Source: Solen grandis (Eukaryota > Mollusca > Bivalvia > Adapedonta > Solenidae). Taken from it: a stretch of 64,000 bases of DNA. Positions 24,735 to 35,607 of this stretch are shown here, piece after piece. The stretch is from NCBI GenBank assembly GCA_021229015.1, contig CM037778.1, positions 14,351,294-14,415,293 on the forward strand. Reading direction: 5' to 3'. The notes under the pieces were generated by a model. The model was not told where the DNA came from and ran no database searches. It was given only the letters and a program-made list of their open reading frames with translations. The position numbers and the translations under genes are program-made. Numbering within the stretch: the first letter of the stretch is position 1; each line of letters opens with the position of its first letter.

Positions 24735-25110
24735 TTCACTTTGGGCGGGGAAAGGGGTCCGAGCCTATAGGAGGGGGGGGGAAAATTGCGCGAATAAGCT
24801 TAATATGGGAATTTTTCTAATATGCATAATGTAGGCATTTTGTTGTATTTTACTCTCATTTAATCAAGTTTTATTGCATAAAAGAATAATAAAAACAATG
24901 ATATAACGTTTGCACCTTTTTTTTTTTTAATATAACATTTAACTACAACAGTGAGTCCATGCACACAATATGGTATGTAAACTCGTAATTACGGAGGGGG
25001 AAAATTGAAAAATTGGGGGAAATATATATATATATTCCAGGCAGGGGGGAATGCCGCCTATATTCTCCATATATTTTGGGGAAAAAAAACAACACTGACC
25101 TGTATTTGCC
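24735..25110 (-). repeat. Inverted repeat pair, left member
   Basis: About 330 bp is repeated in opposite orientation at 27005-27310. Shared blocks include AACTACAACAGTGAGTCCAT, CACACAATATGGTATGTAAA, the ATATATATTCCAGGCAG block and GGCATTTTGTTGTATTTTAC. Identity is uneven, with differing homopolymer runs. No coding frame. Confidence 0.75.
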
Positions 25111-25591
25111 TTTTTAGGATATCCAATTGATCTCCATTTCATTGATTCCATCAAATACAACGTTTTTTTCCTGTTTTTTTTCTATTTACCCATAGCACGA
25201 TGTCATTAAGTAAAACGGAGTAAGTCAAAATCGATACTTTCCAATGATGGAATGGTTTCTGACACAAACCTAACCCCCCTGAACAGTTTGTGAATTCATT
25301 TACTGTGGACTTTACATTTCCTGAAACATTTTGTACCCAAATATTTACACATTGAGAAGTATTGATTTCACAAACCTTTACCAAGAAATTCTAGTGTTAA
25401 CAAAATAGGCTTGTAACAGGTGCACAGAGCTTCTACATGCACTAATAACAGCGTTGTGATATTATGTATGAAACTTAAGGTATTATAGACTTTGACCCTT
25501 GAACTCCAAGTCAATGGATGCATGCATCTGCACTGAAGTATTCTAAAGCAGTAGAAGGATCAAGTTTATAATTAATTAAGGCTGGATTACT

Positions 25592-25834
25592 TTAACCCTT
25601 TCCCTCATAGAGGAAACCATGAAAAGACCTATGCGAACAACATAAAACCAGATCAGCCTGCAAGTAACTCGCAGGCTGATCAGGTTTTATGCTGTTCACT
25701 GCTCCTCAGTGGTCTGGAAATGAGGACTTTATAATTAAATTTGGTAAGGTTTAACTGTGGTTTTCTGCAGATCAGGTTTTATGTGGTACCTATTGAGTGC
25801 ATCAAAATGAGTCTATATGAGGGAAAGGGTTTAA
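25592..25834 (+). mobile_element. TTAA-flanked hairpin MITE, copy 13
   Basis: Full-length plus copy with both termini; the right end reads GGGTTTAA with one extra T. One arm substitution (CTGCAAGTAACTCGC) is shared with copies 9 and 16. Confidence 0.9.
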
Positions 25835-25939
25835 TGTGATGCAGTAAAAAAAAAAAAAAAAGTCCCGAGTTTTTTTCTTAGCATGCCCAGTTACCCCTGT
25901 CAGCTGTAGAAGATATATTGCACCCATAATTGGCCATGA

Positions 25940-26050
25940 CTGTACCTTTGAAATTGTAGGGACTCTCTCTAAATAATTATGAAAGGCTAAACAAAGTTAT
26001 GGAAAAACAACAATTGTACCCAAAGTTTCAAAACTCAGTGGGCACCTTAT
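25940..26050 (+). repeat. Dispersed repeat family G
   Basis: AATTGTAGGGACTCTCTC, then TGTACCCAAAGTTTCAAAAC and CTCAGTGGGCACC. Related blocks occur at about 33235-33315 (same strand) and 34405-34475 (opposite strand). Confidence 0.5.
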
Positions 26051-26294
26051 TGTCTTTAATTATACAAAGTCACAGGATTCGGTCACCATATGAAGTCCCA
26101 AGCTAACTTTACCAAGTCCAAAAAATGCTTTTTAGGGACCAAGTTTTTTTTTACAAATCATTTATTTTTTATTTGTCAGTGTATAGGTTCAGACTAGAAA
26201 GCTCCTTAGTTCTAAGCAAGTTGCATGGGTCTGCAGTGCTTACCATTGAAAATCATTATTAGAATCAATACACACTAAACACTGTGTTTGACTC

Positions 26295-26538
26295 TTAACC
26301 CTTTCCCTCATAAAGACTCATTTTGACGCACTCAGTTAAGGTACCACATAAAGCCTGATCTGCAGAAAACCACAGTTAAACCTTACCAAATTTAATTATA
26401 AAATCCTCATTTCCAGACCACTGAGGAGCAGCAAACAGCATAAAACCTGATCAGCCTGCGAGTTACTCGCAGGCTGATCTGGTTTTATGCTGTTCGCATA
26501 GGTCTTTTCATGGTGTCCTCTATGAGGGAAAGGGTTAA
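26295..26538 (-). mobile_element. TTAA-flanked hairpin MITE, copy 14
   Basis: Full-length minus copy with both TTAA ends and an intact palindrome GATCAGCCTGCGAGTTACTC with its partner arm. Confidence 0.9.
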
Positions 26539-26544
26539 CTTTGT

Positions 26545-26815
26545 TTCGTCTGGACACTTACTTTTCCGATAAAATGCAAACTTAACAGCCACATTTACTG
26601 CAAATCAATGTAATCATTTTCATGAAACATTTTTATGAAGAATTCTCTTCGAGATTCCCAGCTATTTGACTATTAGTTATGAAAATAAAGCCGTCATATA
26701 TATACCAGAATGACGAAACAGGGACTCCTAATATTCAGAAGGGACTCCTGAATTTCAAGGCAGGTGTTCCATTGGGATACCTGGCTAAAAAGTTAAGTGA
26801 CAAACGCTGGAAAAT
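26545..26815 (-). repeat. Dispersed repeat family C
   Basis: Closest partner of 10105-10400: both carry AACAGCCACATTTACTG-like sequence, TGTAATCATTTTCATGAAAC, then GAAGGGACTCCTGAATTTCA and GTGTTCCATTGGGATACC. It directly follows a MITE copy. Confidence 0.65.
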
Positions 26816-27004
26816 CAGTAAATTTAAATATTCATCATGTCATTAGTTCAACCATGAATATTCATTAGGCAAAGGGTTAGCATACATAAACATGTTATAC
26901 TCACACACCCACACAAACCTTGCTATGTTCAATTACTTCTACACTTAGCATTACTAACACACATTTAAAATAAACACACTTCAGTGACCTAACACACGTA
27001 CTGT

Positions 27005-27310
27005 ATACAGTGTTTTTTATTTTGGTCAAAATATATGGAGAATATGGGTGGCATTCCCACCTGCCTGGAATATATATTTTTCCCCCAGGTTTTTTTTCAT
27101 TTTTCCCATCCATAAATAGGAGTTTACATACCATATTGTGTGCATGGACTCACTGTTGTAGTTAAATGTTATATTCATAATAAAACTGTGCAAACATATT
27201 ATATCATTGTTCTGATTATTCTTTTATGCAATAAAACTTCTTTAAATAAGAGTAAAATACAACAAAATGCCTACATTATACATAGTAGAAAAATTCCCCT
27301 ATTAGCTTGT
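27005..27310 (+). repeat. Inverted repeat pair, right member
   Basis: Opposite-strand partner of 24735-25110; see that entry for shared blocks. The 77-codon open frame at 27140-27373 lies largely inside it and is not considered coding. Confidence 0.75.
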
Positions 27311-29596
27311 TTTGCAATCTCCAAAAAGAAACACCGGTATACCATAATATACACAAACACTTTCCCATTATAAACACACCAACTCTCAGTTTCACACACA
27401 TCTCTTGCTCATTTCCCAAACATGTTTCAATCTTCCTCATTTCTCTCCCTCGCGACCCCAGGTGACCTCCTCACAAAGAGGTTATGACTCAAAAAGTCTC
27501 GTTAAAGTGTACACAAAGTACATAATGGTTTACACCAATGTAGCTACTTCACTTTTTAACGCATGGTTACAAACATTCATAGCCCCAGCAAATAGAATCG
27601 TTCAAATCTGTCACCTGCACGCCAATTAGCACAATTCTAAATGCCAAAAATAATGGCAACAGAGTAGATAAGTGACCCCAGGGGTCGGCCAATGTTATAC
27701 AACACTTATAGGTCCCAGACACTTACAAATTAACCTACCTTGACATTTCCTAACCCTTGTTTACTGTTACAAAAGACGGTGTGATATAATCTCTTTGAGA
27801 AATAAGATTAAATTACCTAAAAAATTCAACTAGTTTACCCTCTCACCCCCCCCCCCCCACCCCGGTATTTTTTAATTTAACATAAAAAAGAGGTTAAAAC
27901 ATGAAAATATGGTTCAACTGATATTAAAGTATGCTTCTTCAAGTACCTTTTAAAAAAAAGTCCCAAATATTAACATGTCAGCCAGCGTCTGAAGGGTTTT
28001 ACTGATACACAAAATTGTCTATCTTCTTCTATTGTAATGGCTGGCAATCATTTTCTGATTATCATCATCATATTCTCTCATAAAAACGCTGACCCTTAAT
28101 ATAAATACACAGTTGCACCTGTCGTAACAGTCACTGGTCACCTGTAGTAAGCAGTCAACCTGTACTTAGCAGACAGTTTAGATACATTGTATTACCATCC
28201 TAGCATGTTGTTATATGTTTAACCTTCATTTAGTGGTCACCTCTGTTAAGCGGTCACTTTTTCTTGTTCTCTTGACTGTCCACTCAGGAAAGGTCTGACT
28301 GTATATCAAAATCTACCTTTAGCAAGGGGTCACCTGTTCCCTATTTGAAAAACCAAGGAAAATTCCTTCCCTTTATCTGAAATCTAGTGTCTAATGTTAA
28401 CAAAGCAACAGTCTGATTTTTGACCTCTACATGACCTCATTTTAAAGTGTAGTTCGCTATAACTTCATCATAAACCATTAATTTTCTTTTTCTACCTATT
28501 TGTAGGGACCAAATAATGGACAATATTCCCACACTTGGTTGGATATATAGGTAATATTTTTCCAAATTTTTTCAAATGAAGTTTGTTTTGATTGTTATTT
28601 ATGGTGTTTATGAAAAAATATGCCTCCTTTAAGGTTTTAACAATGTAAAACACATACAAAGCTGATTTTCTGCTTCTTTAAAAAACTTCCCAATTAAGTC
28701 AATAAGTGAAACATACCAATTATTTTTCTCAATAGGGGCCAATTGGTCCCCCAAAAAGGCAGAAAAACCACTGAGATATAGCGTGCCTGCTATAACATTT
28801 TTCATCATAACAATCAGACCCATCTCAGTTCATATCAGTATCCATCAAGCACACACATAGATGAAAATAAATTACTCATTTATACACACTGAATCTTCCG
28901 CGACAAAAATATGACCAAATAAACCACAAGAAAGCAATGTTCACCGAGTTACTTCATCACCATGTACAAACAATACCCAAATTCCAGCCACTGTGTTCAC
29001 TCGTGCCTGACAAAGTTACAAATGGCATTTATTAGCCCAAATGGGGAATCATAAACAATGGGAGAATTTAATGGTGAAACCCCCCCCCCCCCAAAAAAAA
29101 CTTTCAACCTTGCTACAAGAGTATAAACTTTCTTTTAGTAAGTCAGTGACACAAGGCGAAGAAAAAAAAAAAAGAGAGATAGGATCAACTTCATGATATT
29201 ATCACTGTTACACCTGAACGGCGGAGTACCTAACAAGGAAAGAAGCTATGTAAAGCTCAGAAGTCCTGAAGTTTTTTGTTGGTTTTTTTTGGTTTTTTTG
29301 CAAAACTGGAAACAAAGTTCTCACCTTCATTGGGAAAATACCACATATTTTAAAATTGGGAATATTCTCCAGAATGGTACAAAAAATTCCTGAAATGAGC
29401 AGGTAATTTCAGGGATTTGGCATGACTATATTTCATGTTGATTTTTTTTTAATTGGGAATGGGTAAGAATATCTTCACCAAACTTGCCCTAGGCACCTAA
29501 AGGCTTGAACAAGGCCTGACCGATTACATATATATAAATCGCCAACTTCTGATATGATAATCATGTCCAGTAAATAAAGACAACCAAGTTACTTAC
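27311..29596. other. Probable intron or intergenic DNA left of the Ig exon
   Basis: No exon found. Poly-C tracts at about 27846-27860 and 29079-29092. A copy of repeat family D lies at 28111-28305. If the Ig-receptor gene continues leftward, as its strand implies, this is intron. Confidence 0.4.
28111..28305 (-). repeat. Dispersed repeat family D
   Basis: Complement of 41364-41540: blocks TTAGTGGTCACCTCTGTTAA and GCGGTCACTTTTTCTTGTTC here match GAACAAGAGAAAGTGACCGC and TTAACAGAGGTGACCGCTAA there. No coding content. Confidence 0.75.
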
Positions 29597-29917
29597 CCGC
29601 TATGTTTACTTGCACTTGACGAGCTATTATGGTTCCAACTTTGGCAAGGTTTGCAAGACATTTGTAACGCCCCTCATCACTCCGATTTTTCCTAGGGCGG
29701 TGAATTATTCGGCGGAAATACAGGGAACCATTTGCAAAGACCTGGATTCTGCTTCCAATCTCGACCTCCTCATTGTTCCTGAACCAAGTGAATGTCAATG
29801 GACCGAGATCGGAGTCATACTCCACAGAACAATTCAACAGAAGTCCCTCATTCTTCTGGGCTATTACACTAGTGGGCTCCCCTTGTCGCACAGCGATCCC
29901 CACCTGGGGGTCCCCAC
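29597..29917 (-). CDS. Ig-domain exon of a DCC/neogenin/protogenin-type receptor
   Basis: A single 321-nt internal exon, 106 full codons plus split codons at both ends. On the minus strand the acceptor is TTTATTGCAG (intron ends 29918) and the donor is GTAAGT (from 29596). Both introns are phase 1, the classic symmetric arrangement for an Ig-domain exon. It encodes one I-set-like Ig domain: Cys29 (in LLLNCS), Trp44 (in FTWFRN) and Cys86 (in DEGRYKC). The FANGSLY strand and the C-terminal stretch VGTIIARQVQVNIAG closely resemble the first Ig domain of the DCC family (known: netrin- and RGM-binding guidance receptors with four Ig and several FnIII domains). NCS, NGS and NRS glycosylation sequons are visible. 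DCC, neogenin and protogenin/IGDCC cannot be told apart from one domain. Signal-peptide, other Ig, FnIII and cytoplasmic exons were not found in this window. Confidence 0.88.
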
Positions 29918-30924
29918 CTGCAATAAATGAACTCATTAGTACATCACTTACTGTACCGAAGTCCTACAACTGCATGATATACAAACTAACACACTACATG
30001 CAATTACATGCACAGAATGTTACCACAAAATAAAACCTAATATATCAAAACACCTTAAACAATAGCAAAACAATCTAGGACTACCATTATCATTTCTACT
30101 TGAATTGTAAATTTCATTTTATATATATATGTTAGTTCTCACACAGTAAAGCATCGTCAAAAAGTTATGAATCCTATAAAAGATTCAGGCCTTGGGTACA
30201 AGACCAACAAAAAAAGGCTGAGGATGTTCACATGACAGAAACACTGGGGATATCGCTGAGTTGACAAAAATAATACTATTTTTTTTTTATTTAACTTTCC
30301 CAATACTCCCACCTGCGATTTTTTAAAATTATTCCCAAAATGATCTCACAGGAACCCTGAACACACAGTAGTGGCACTGGCATCAATTTTTATACATTTG
30401 AAATAAAAATGCCTTGTTCTGGCTGCGCTATTACACGGAAAAGCGATCGTAACGGAGCCAATTTTAGGCAAATTTTGCTAAATGGCCCATTTACTGTCGG
30501 TGGTTTCAGTTCTAGGACTTCCCTGGAGCAGTCTCACTATTGGACATATTTACATACGCAAGCCCCTTATACTATTTACAATCTTATGGCTAACCATGAA
30601 GGATCAATTCAGATTTAGAACAAAATCAACTTTGCCAATGGATTTTTTTCCATTCCAGCACATAAAATAACATGTCAAAATTTGCTTGGAGTTAAAAAAA
30701 GATTTTACAAATGCAAGATACAAGACCAAACCTTTCTGATATTTTCCTGAGAGGAATGGAATCTCTGACCCTCTACTATTTACTAGTCTATCAATATAAG
30801 CTGACAGCATAACAGGCAATAGAAATATCTGCACCAAGAAGACACAGTCTACAAATACTGAAAATAACATTGGTGGGATGTTAAAACTGAAATCCAAACA
30901 GCAAACAAACATATCACTGTCTTG
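29918..30924. other. Upstream of the Ig exon, no exon found
   Basis: By strand this should be intron leading to the receptor's signal-peptide exon, but no signal-peptide-like frame with a phase-1 donor was recognised. The 122-codon minus frame at 30604-30972 lacks domain features and is treated as chance. Confidence 0.35.
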
Positions 30925-31165
30925 TGTCTTTTTCACAATCAACCAGGAAAAGGCCTGCAATAGTTCACCCACTAATACATGTATCCAAGTCTTAAATCAT
31001 CTTTATCTGGGTTGATTTTTTTATCAGTCAAACATCAGATGTGAATTTCTCCATTATCAAGGCTGAAAGCTGTCTCTCTCTCATTATACGTTATGAGTTT
31101 TTCACTATAGATTTAGATGAGGCCTGTTATGTACATGCATCAGGGTGAAAAGTTTAAAGTAATAA
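30925..31165. repeat. Direct duplication, copy 1
   Basis: About 240 bp repeated at 32889-33175 in the same orientation. Shared blocks include AAGGCTGAAAGCTGTCTCTC, AGATTTAGATGAGGCCTG and TACATGCATCAG, ending in AATCAGTCCAGGAT. Both copies are followed by GA-rich tracts. Confidence 0.8.
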
Positions 31166-32612
31166 TCAGTCCAGGATAAATCGAAAGAGAGAGAGAGAGA
31201 AATAGGAGATAGAGAGATAGAGAGGCAGAGGAAGGAACATGCCCATTTAAGGGGGGGAGGGGGTAAAAAAGGGAATTTACTGAAATAGGAAGTGGATTAC
31301 ATAACAAGAAGAAAACTGTAAATGAGGAAGTATCAAATACATTTGTCCTGAAAATGTCAAGTGTTACTGTTCACATGTGCCTCTTAACCTTGACACAGTC
31401 CCACTTAAGGACTTAACCATGAAACATACATAATTATTATTGCATTATTTTTTATCTGAAATGCAAGGCATTTTCAAGACCAAAATTTAAATTTTCATGG
31501 CAGATATATTCTGACTTTAGGTGGAAAGTTTAAACTTTGACTTACAATCTTTAATAAGCAAAGGTCAATATTTTGTTACTCTATGAAGGTGATGCAGGTT
31601 CGCAAACAGACAAAGGTTTAGTTTGGAAACTAAAAATATCACTTATCTTGCTTAATTAAGAGTGATTTATTTGCTTTTCACTGTTTGCTTCATTTTTGAA
31701 AAAAATTTCCTCTAAGTGAAAAAATTTAAGGCAGTTTCAGTAACTTCAACTTCATCACTACATGTAAAACGTGTGATATCTTAGGATTCAAGTGAAATAC
31801 TGCAAATTTTATTTGACTCTTAAGAATTTCCTTTTGACTCTTAAGAATTTGCTTTTGACTCTTGAAAATTTGGCCCCAAGGGTCAATGACTCTTGGGTTT
31901 CAAAGACTAAGGCGAGCCCTGTTCAAGGATTCATTTCTATTCCAAATTCAAGTGCTTTCAAGGCAAACCCAAATGTAATGATTTTTCAATGTTCAACTTG
32001 TTTTCCAGGCAATAAGAACCCTGCTAAGTGCTAGACCCCTTTACCAAAGGACTGACTATCGTCCTCCAAAATCATATTGCAATACAACAGCCTCTGTATT
32101 GCGATACATATCGATACGTTTTGGTGTTTACTTGTTTTCTTTTTTTGTATGGAACAAATTCATATTTCTCCACATCAAGATCATCACTGGACAACATTTT
32201 GATTTACATTGACAAGGGAGGTTACGCTAACTGTACTGGGAAAGTACTGAAAAATCCTCTGCAACTTTTCATTTCAGCAAAGTTTAAACATGAAGGGTGT
32301 TCGAAGAATTGTTTGAGTTAAAATTAATGAAAAACACTCTGGACTTTTTGGCAGACCCTTTTTTATCGAAAAAAAACAACAACAGTAAAGCAGATTTGTG
32401 CTGGTACATATCAAAGCTATGCAGTTAAAACCATGGTAATGTTGTGCACCAATGAATCATTGCATCTCTACCACATTAATTATCATTAAATACTATTTTC
32501 GCTTTGCAGATTCACTGTGCAGAATCTGAGCTACAGGCAAGAGTATTTTCACTATACGATTCAGAAAACTAGAGCCATTGACAAAGATTTTCCAAAACGT
32601 TTTCTCCCAATT

Positions 32613-32854
32613 TTAACCCTTTCCCTCATAGAGGAAACCATGAAAAGACCTATGTGAACAACATAAAACCAGATCAGCCTGCGAGTAACTCGCAGGCTGA
32701 TCAGGTTTTATGCTGTTCGCTGCTCCTCAGTCGTCTGGAAATGAGGACTTTATAATTAAATTTGGTAAGGTTTAACTGTGGTTTTCTGCAGATCAGGCTT
32801 AATGTGGTACCTATTGAGTGCGTCAAAATGAGTCTATATGAGGGAAAGGGTTAA
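32613..32854 (+). mobile_element. TTAA-flanked hairpin MITE, copy 15
   Basis: Full-length plus copy with both TTAA ends and an intact palindrome. It lies just upstream of the second copy of the 240-bp direct duplication. Confidence 0.9.
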
Positions 32855-32888
32855 ATATTTCACAACTCATTTTTACCCAATTTGGCAC

Positions 32889-33175
32889 GTGTCTTTTTTC
32901 CAAAAACAGCCAAGTGAAGGCCTGTAATGTAACATTGCAATAGGTCATTTACATGTATCCAGATCTGATATCATCTTTATAAATCTGGGATGATTTTTCC
33001 AGTAACAAACAGCAGATGTGCACAATTTTCCAATATCAAGGCTGAAAGCTGTCTCTCTCTCATAATACTTGTCGAGTTTTTTGCTTTATTATGCAATAGA
33101 TTTAGATGAGGCCTGTTACGTACATGCATCAGTGTGAAAAGTTTAAAGCAATAATATCAGTCCAGGATTGAGAGA
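32889..33175. repeat. Direct duplication, copy 2
   Basis: Partner of 30925-31165, with small indels including an added TTTATTATGCAA segment near 33083-33096. Followed by a GAGAGAGGGAGACAGACAG tract. Confidence 0.8.
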
Positions 33176-33548
33176 GGGAGACAGACAGACAGAAGGAGGA
33201 TCATGTCCCTCCAAAAAAATGGCAAATGCACCCCCAAAAAACTGTAGGGACTCTCTATGAACCAAAGGTGTAAAAGGCTGAGGAAAAACTCCTGGTTTTG
33301 AAACTCGGTGGGCACACCGAGAGTAGAGGGAGAGACAAAGGAGGAGGAGGGTGTAGATATGAGAGACAGATTGAGGGAAAGACAGGGATGAAGAATGAAA
33401 GAAAAGTGAAAGAGGAGAGGACTCTCCTTTTACTAGGGATTTAGGTTTTGACCCTTGAAATGTCAGAATTGCTGCCTTCTGACCCTTGATTAATTAATGG
33501 CCATGCAGGGTCAAATTGTTATTAAAATAACAAGGAAAACCATTATAT

Positions 33549-33772
33549 TCACACTTTTTCAATCTTTCAGTAAAATTTCCTTTCTCAAGAAAAAAAAAAC
33601 ATGAATTTTTAGCAACTACATAACTGACGTTTAAACAGTCGCCATCTTGTTGTTGCTATAAAGACTCTGAACATAGCAATAATGTCAATTATGTAGTTGC
33701 TCAAAGTCAAAAATTCATATTTTTCTTCAGAAAGGCAAATTTTTGCCAAAATATCGAAAAAGAGTGAAAACC
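33549..33772. repeat. Fold-back element, 224 bp
   Basis: Left arm 33549-33640 and right arm 33675-33772 are imperfect complements. CACTTTTTCAATCTTTCAGT pairs with the GAAAAAGAGTG end, and AGCAACTACATAACTGACG pairs with GTCAATTATGTAGTTGCT. The spacer is short, so single-stranded copies would form a long hairpin. No coding capacity. Confidence 0.75.
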
Positions 33773-34520
33773 AACATATTTCTTATAACAAGGAAAAGAT
33801 CCACACAATCCACAAAATATATTTACAATTTTGGAACATTTTGACTCTTTGACTGTCACTGACTATGGAGAGCTTTGGCCCTGTGTTCTCGAAAATAAAG
33901 AAAGTATATAATAAATAAGATTTTCATACTCAACCTATGCCCATTGATTTCAATAGAGATTTAAGTATGATATACTCAAATTTGAGCCTGAGATAATACT
34001 TGTTCAGGGTTTTTCTTAAGAATCAGAATAGAAGGCTAATTTTAAATTGTAGGAGGCAGGGGCGTCTGGGGGGGTCCTACGATTTCTTGTGATTTTCTTT
34101 GAATTATTCCCATTTTTTTCAAAATTTTGACAAAGTTGAGCCGGCCAGGAAAGGATTCGAGAAGGTCAAATCTGCCACCTGAGCCACCTCTTAAGGAAAA
34201 CCCTGACTTATGTACTTTTTTCAAGACAAAGGGCCTAGTTTTACAGTTTTCAGCATCCTAAGTTAGGGGAGAAGTCTGTGTATTGATAACACTTCATACT
34301 GATTTCACGTAGGTCATCGTCCTGGTGCTGATATCACATGATCTGAGGCACAGCTCATCTTCCTGAACGTGATTACTTGTGGTCAAGTAGAAACATACTT
34401 CACACAGCATTCAGGGTGCCCACTGAGTTTTGGAACTTTGGGTACAACTGTTGTTTTTCCTACACTTTGTACCTTCATATAGAGAAACCCTTTAATATTG
34501 GGGGTAAATGGGCATGTTGG
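33773..34520. other. Non-coding flank of the assembly gap
   Basis: No supported gene. A repeat-like G-rich block at about 34050-34080 and a family G fragment at about 34405-34475 are the only structures noted. Confidence 0.4.
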
Positions 34521-34620
34521 NNNNNNNNNNNNNNNNNNNNNNNNNNNNNNNNNNNNNNNNNNNNNNNNNNNNNNNNNNNNNNNNNNNNNNNNNNNNNNNN
34601 NNNNNNNNNNNNNNNNNNNN
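34521..34620. other. Assembly gap of 100 N
   Basis: Exactly 100 unknown bases, the conventional size for a gap of unknown length. The right flank begins with (CA)n, so the assembly probably broke in the CA microsatellite that continues at 34811. All open frames that cross the gap are meaningless. Confidence 0.99.
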
Positions 34621-34810
34621 CACACACACCGGAGTCTCACGCAACTCGATTTTTTCCACTTTTATAAGAAAACATGCAAAAAGGGCCATTTTCAATTAAT
34701 GAAAATGTCACTACATGTGTTTATGTAGTGGGTTGTCAAAATGTAGTGAGTTAATTGGTGTGTTATCAAAGACGTGTAGTGATTTTTGGGCATAAACACA
34801 CGCAATAACA

Positions 34811-35159
<349 letters not shown>

Positions 35160-35334
35160 GGTGGTGCTATTTTTATTCCGTAAGTTGAAAAATCTAACAT
35201 TGATGTCTTTGTAAACTAGGTACTTTGGAATTTAAAAAAAAATCACGGTTCATTCTTATCGTAAATGTGTTCAACCAGTTAAACCATTATCAGTGTATAG
35301 CCATTCGGTTACCCTTGAAACGCATTTTCACGAA

Positions 35335-35514
35335 TATGCATACATAAACCACTACGAAAGATAATGACTTTGCATTTTAATTAAAGTATATGAAATTAAG
35401 AACGTTAGGGCAACTCACAAAAAAGCATCCAGATTGTCATAAGAGCTTACACTTTAGGAATTGTTGTTGACTCTGTTGATCCTGCTCTTATTTATCTCGC
35501 GGAATTGAAGCACG
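35335..35514 (+). promoter_or_regulatory. Probable promoter/5'UTR of the aldo-keto reductase
   Basis: Sequence immediately upstream of the start codon is shared, in the same order, with the upstream part of the duplicated pseudo-exon at 45300-45805: blocks GATAATGACTTTGCATTT and CTGCTCTTATTTATCTCGCG. Both copies keep the start-codon context ATCACGATGACC or AGCACGATGACC. No clear TATA box. Extent of the promoter is inferred from the duplication, not from transcript evidence. Confidence 0.4.
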
Positions 35515-35607
35515 ATGACCTCGCCTAAAGTGGAATATAATTATCTTGGACGGTTTGGTGTTCAAGTCTCCAACATGTGTTTAGGAACGTGGACATTTGG
35601 GGAAAGT
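35515..35607 (+). CDS. Aldo-keto reductase exon 1
   Basis: Encodes residues 1-31, starting [13 protein letters not shown] and ending TWTFGES, the first beta-strand region of the barrel. Phase-0 donor GTGAGT at 35608. The start is chosen because it is the first ATG ahead of the conserved [10 protein letters not shown] segment and because it is conserved in the duplicated copy at 45806. Confidence 0.93.

Noticed and set aside
29610..30033. Plus-strand frames over the Ig exon
   Set aside because: They are antisense shadows of the conserved minus-strand Ig domain.
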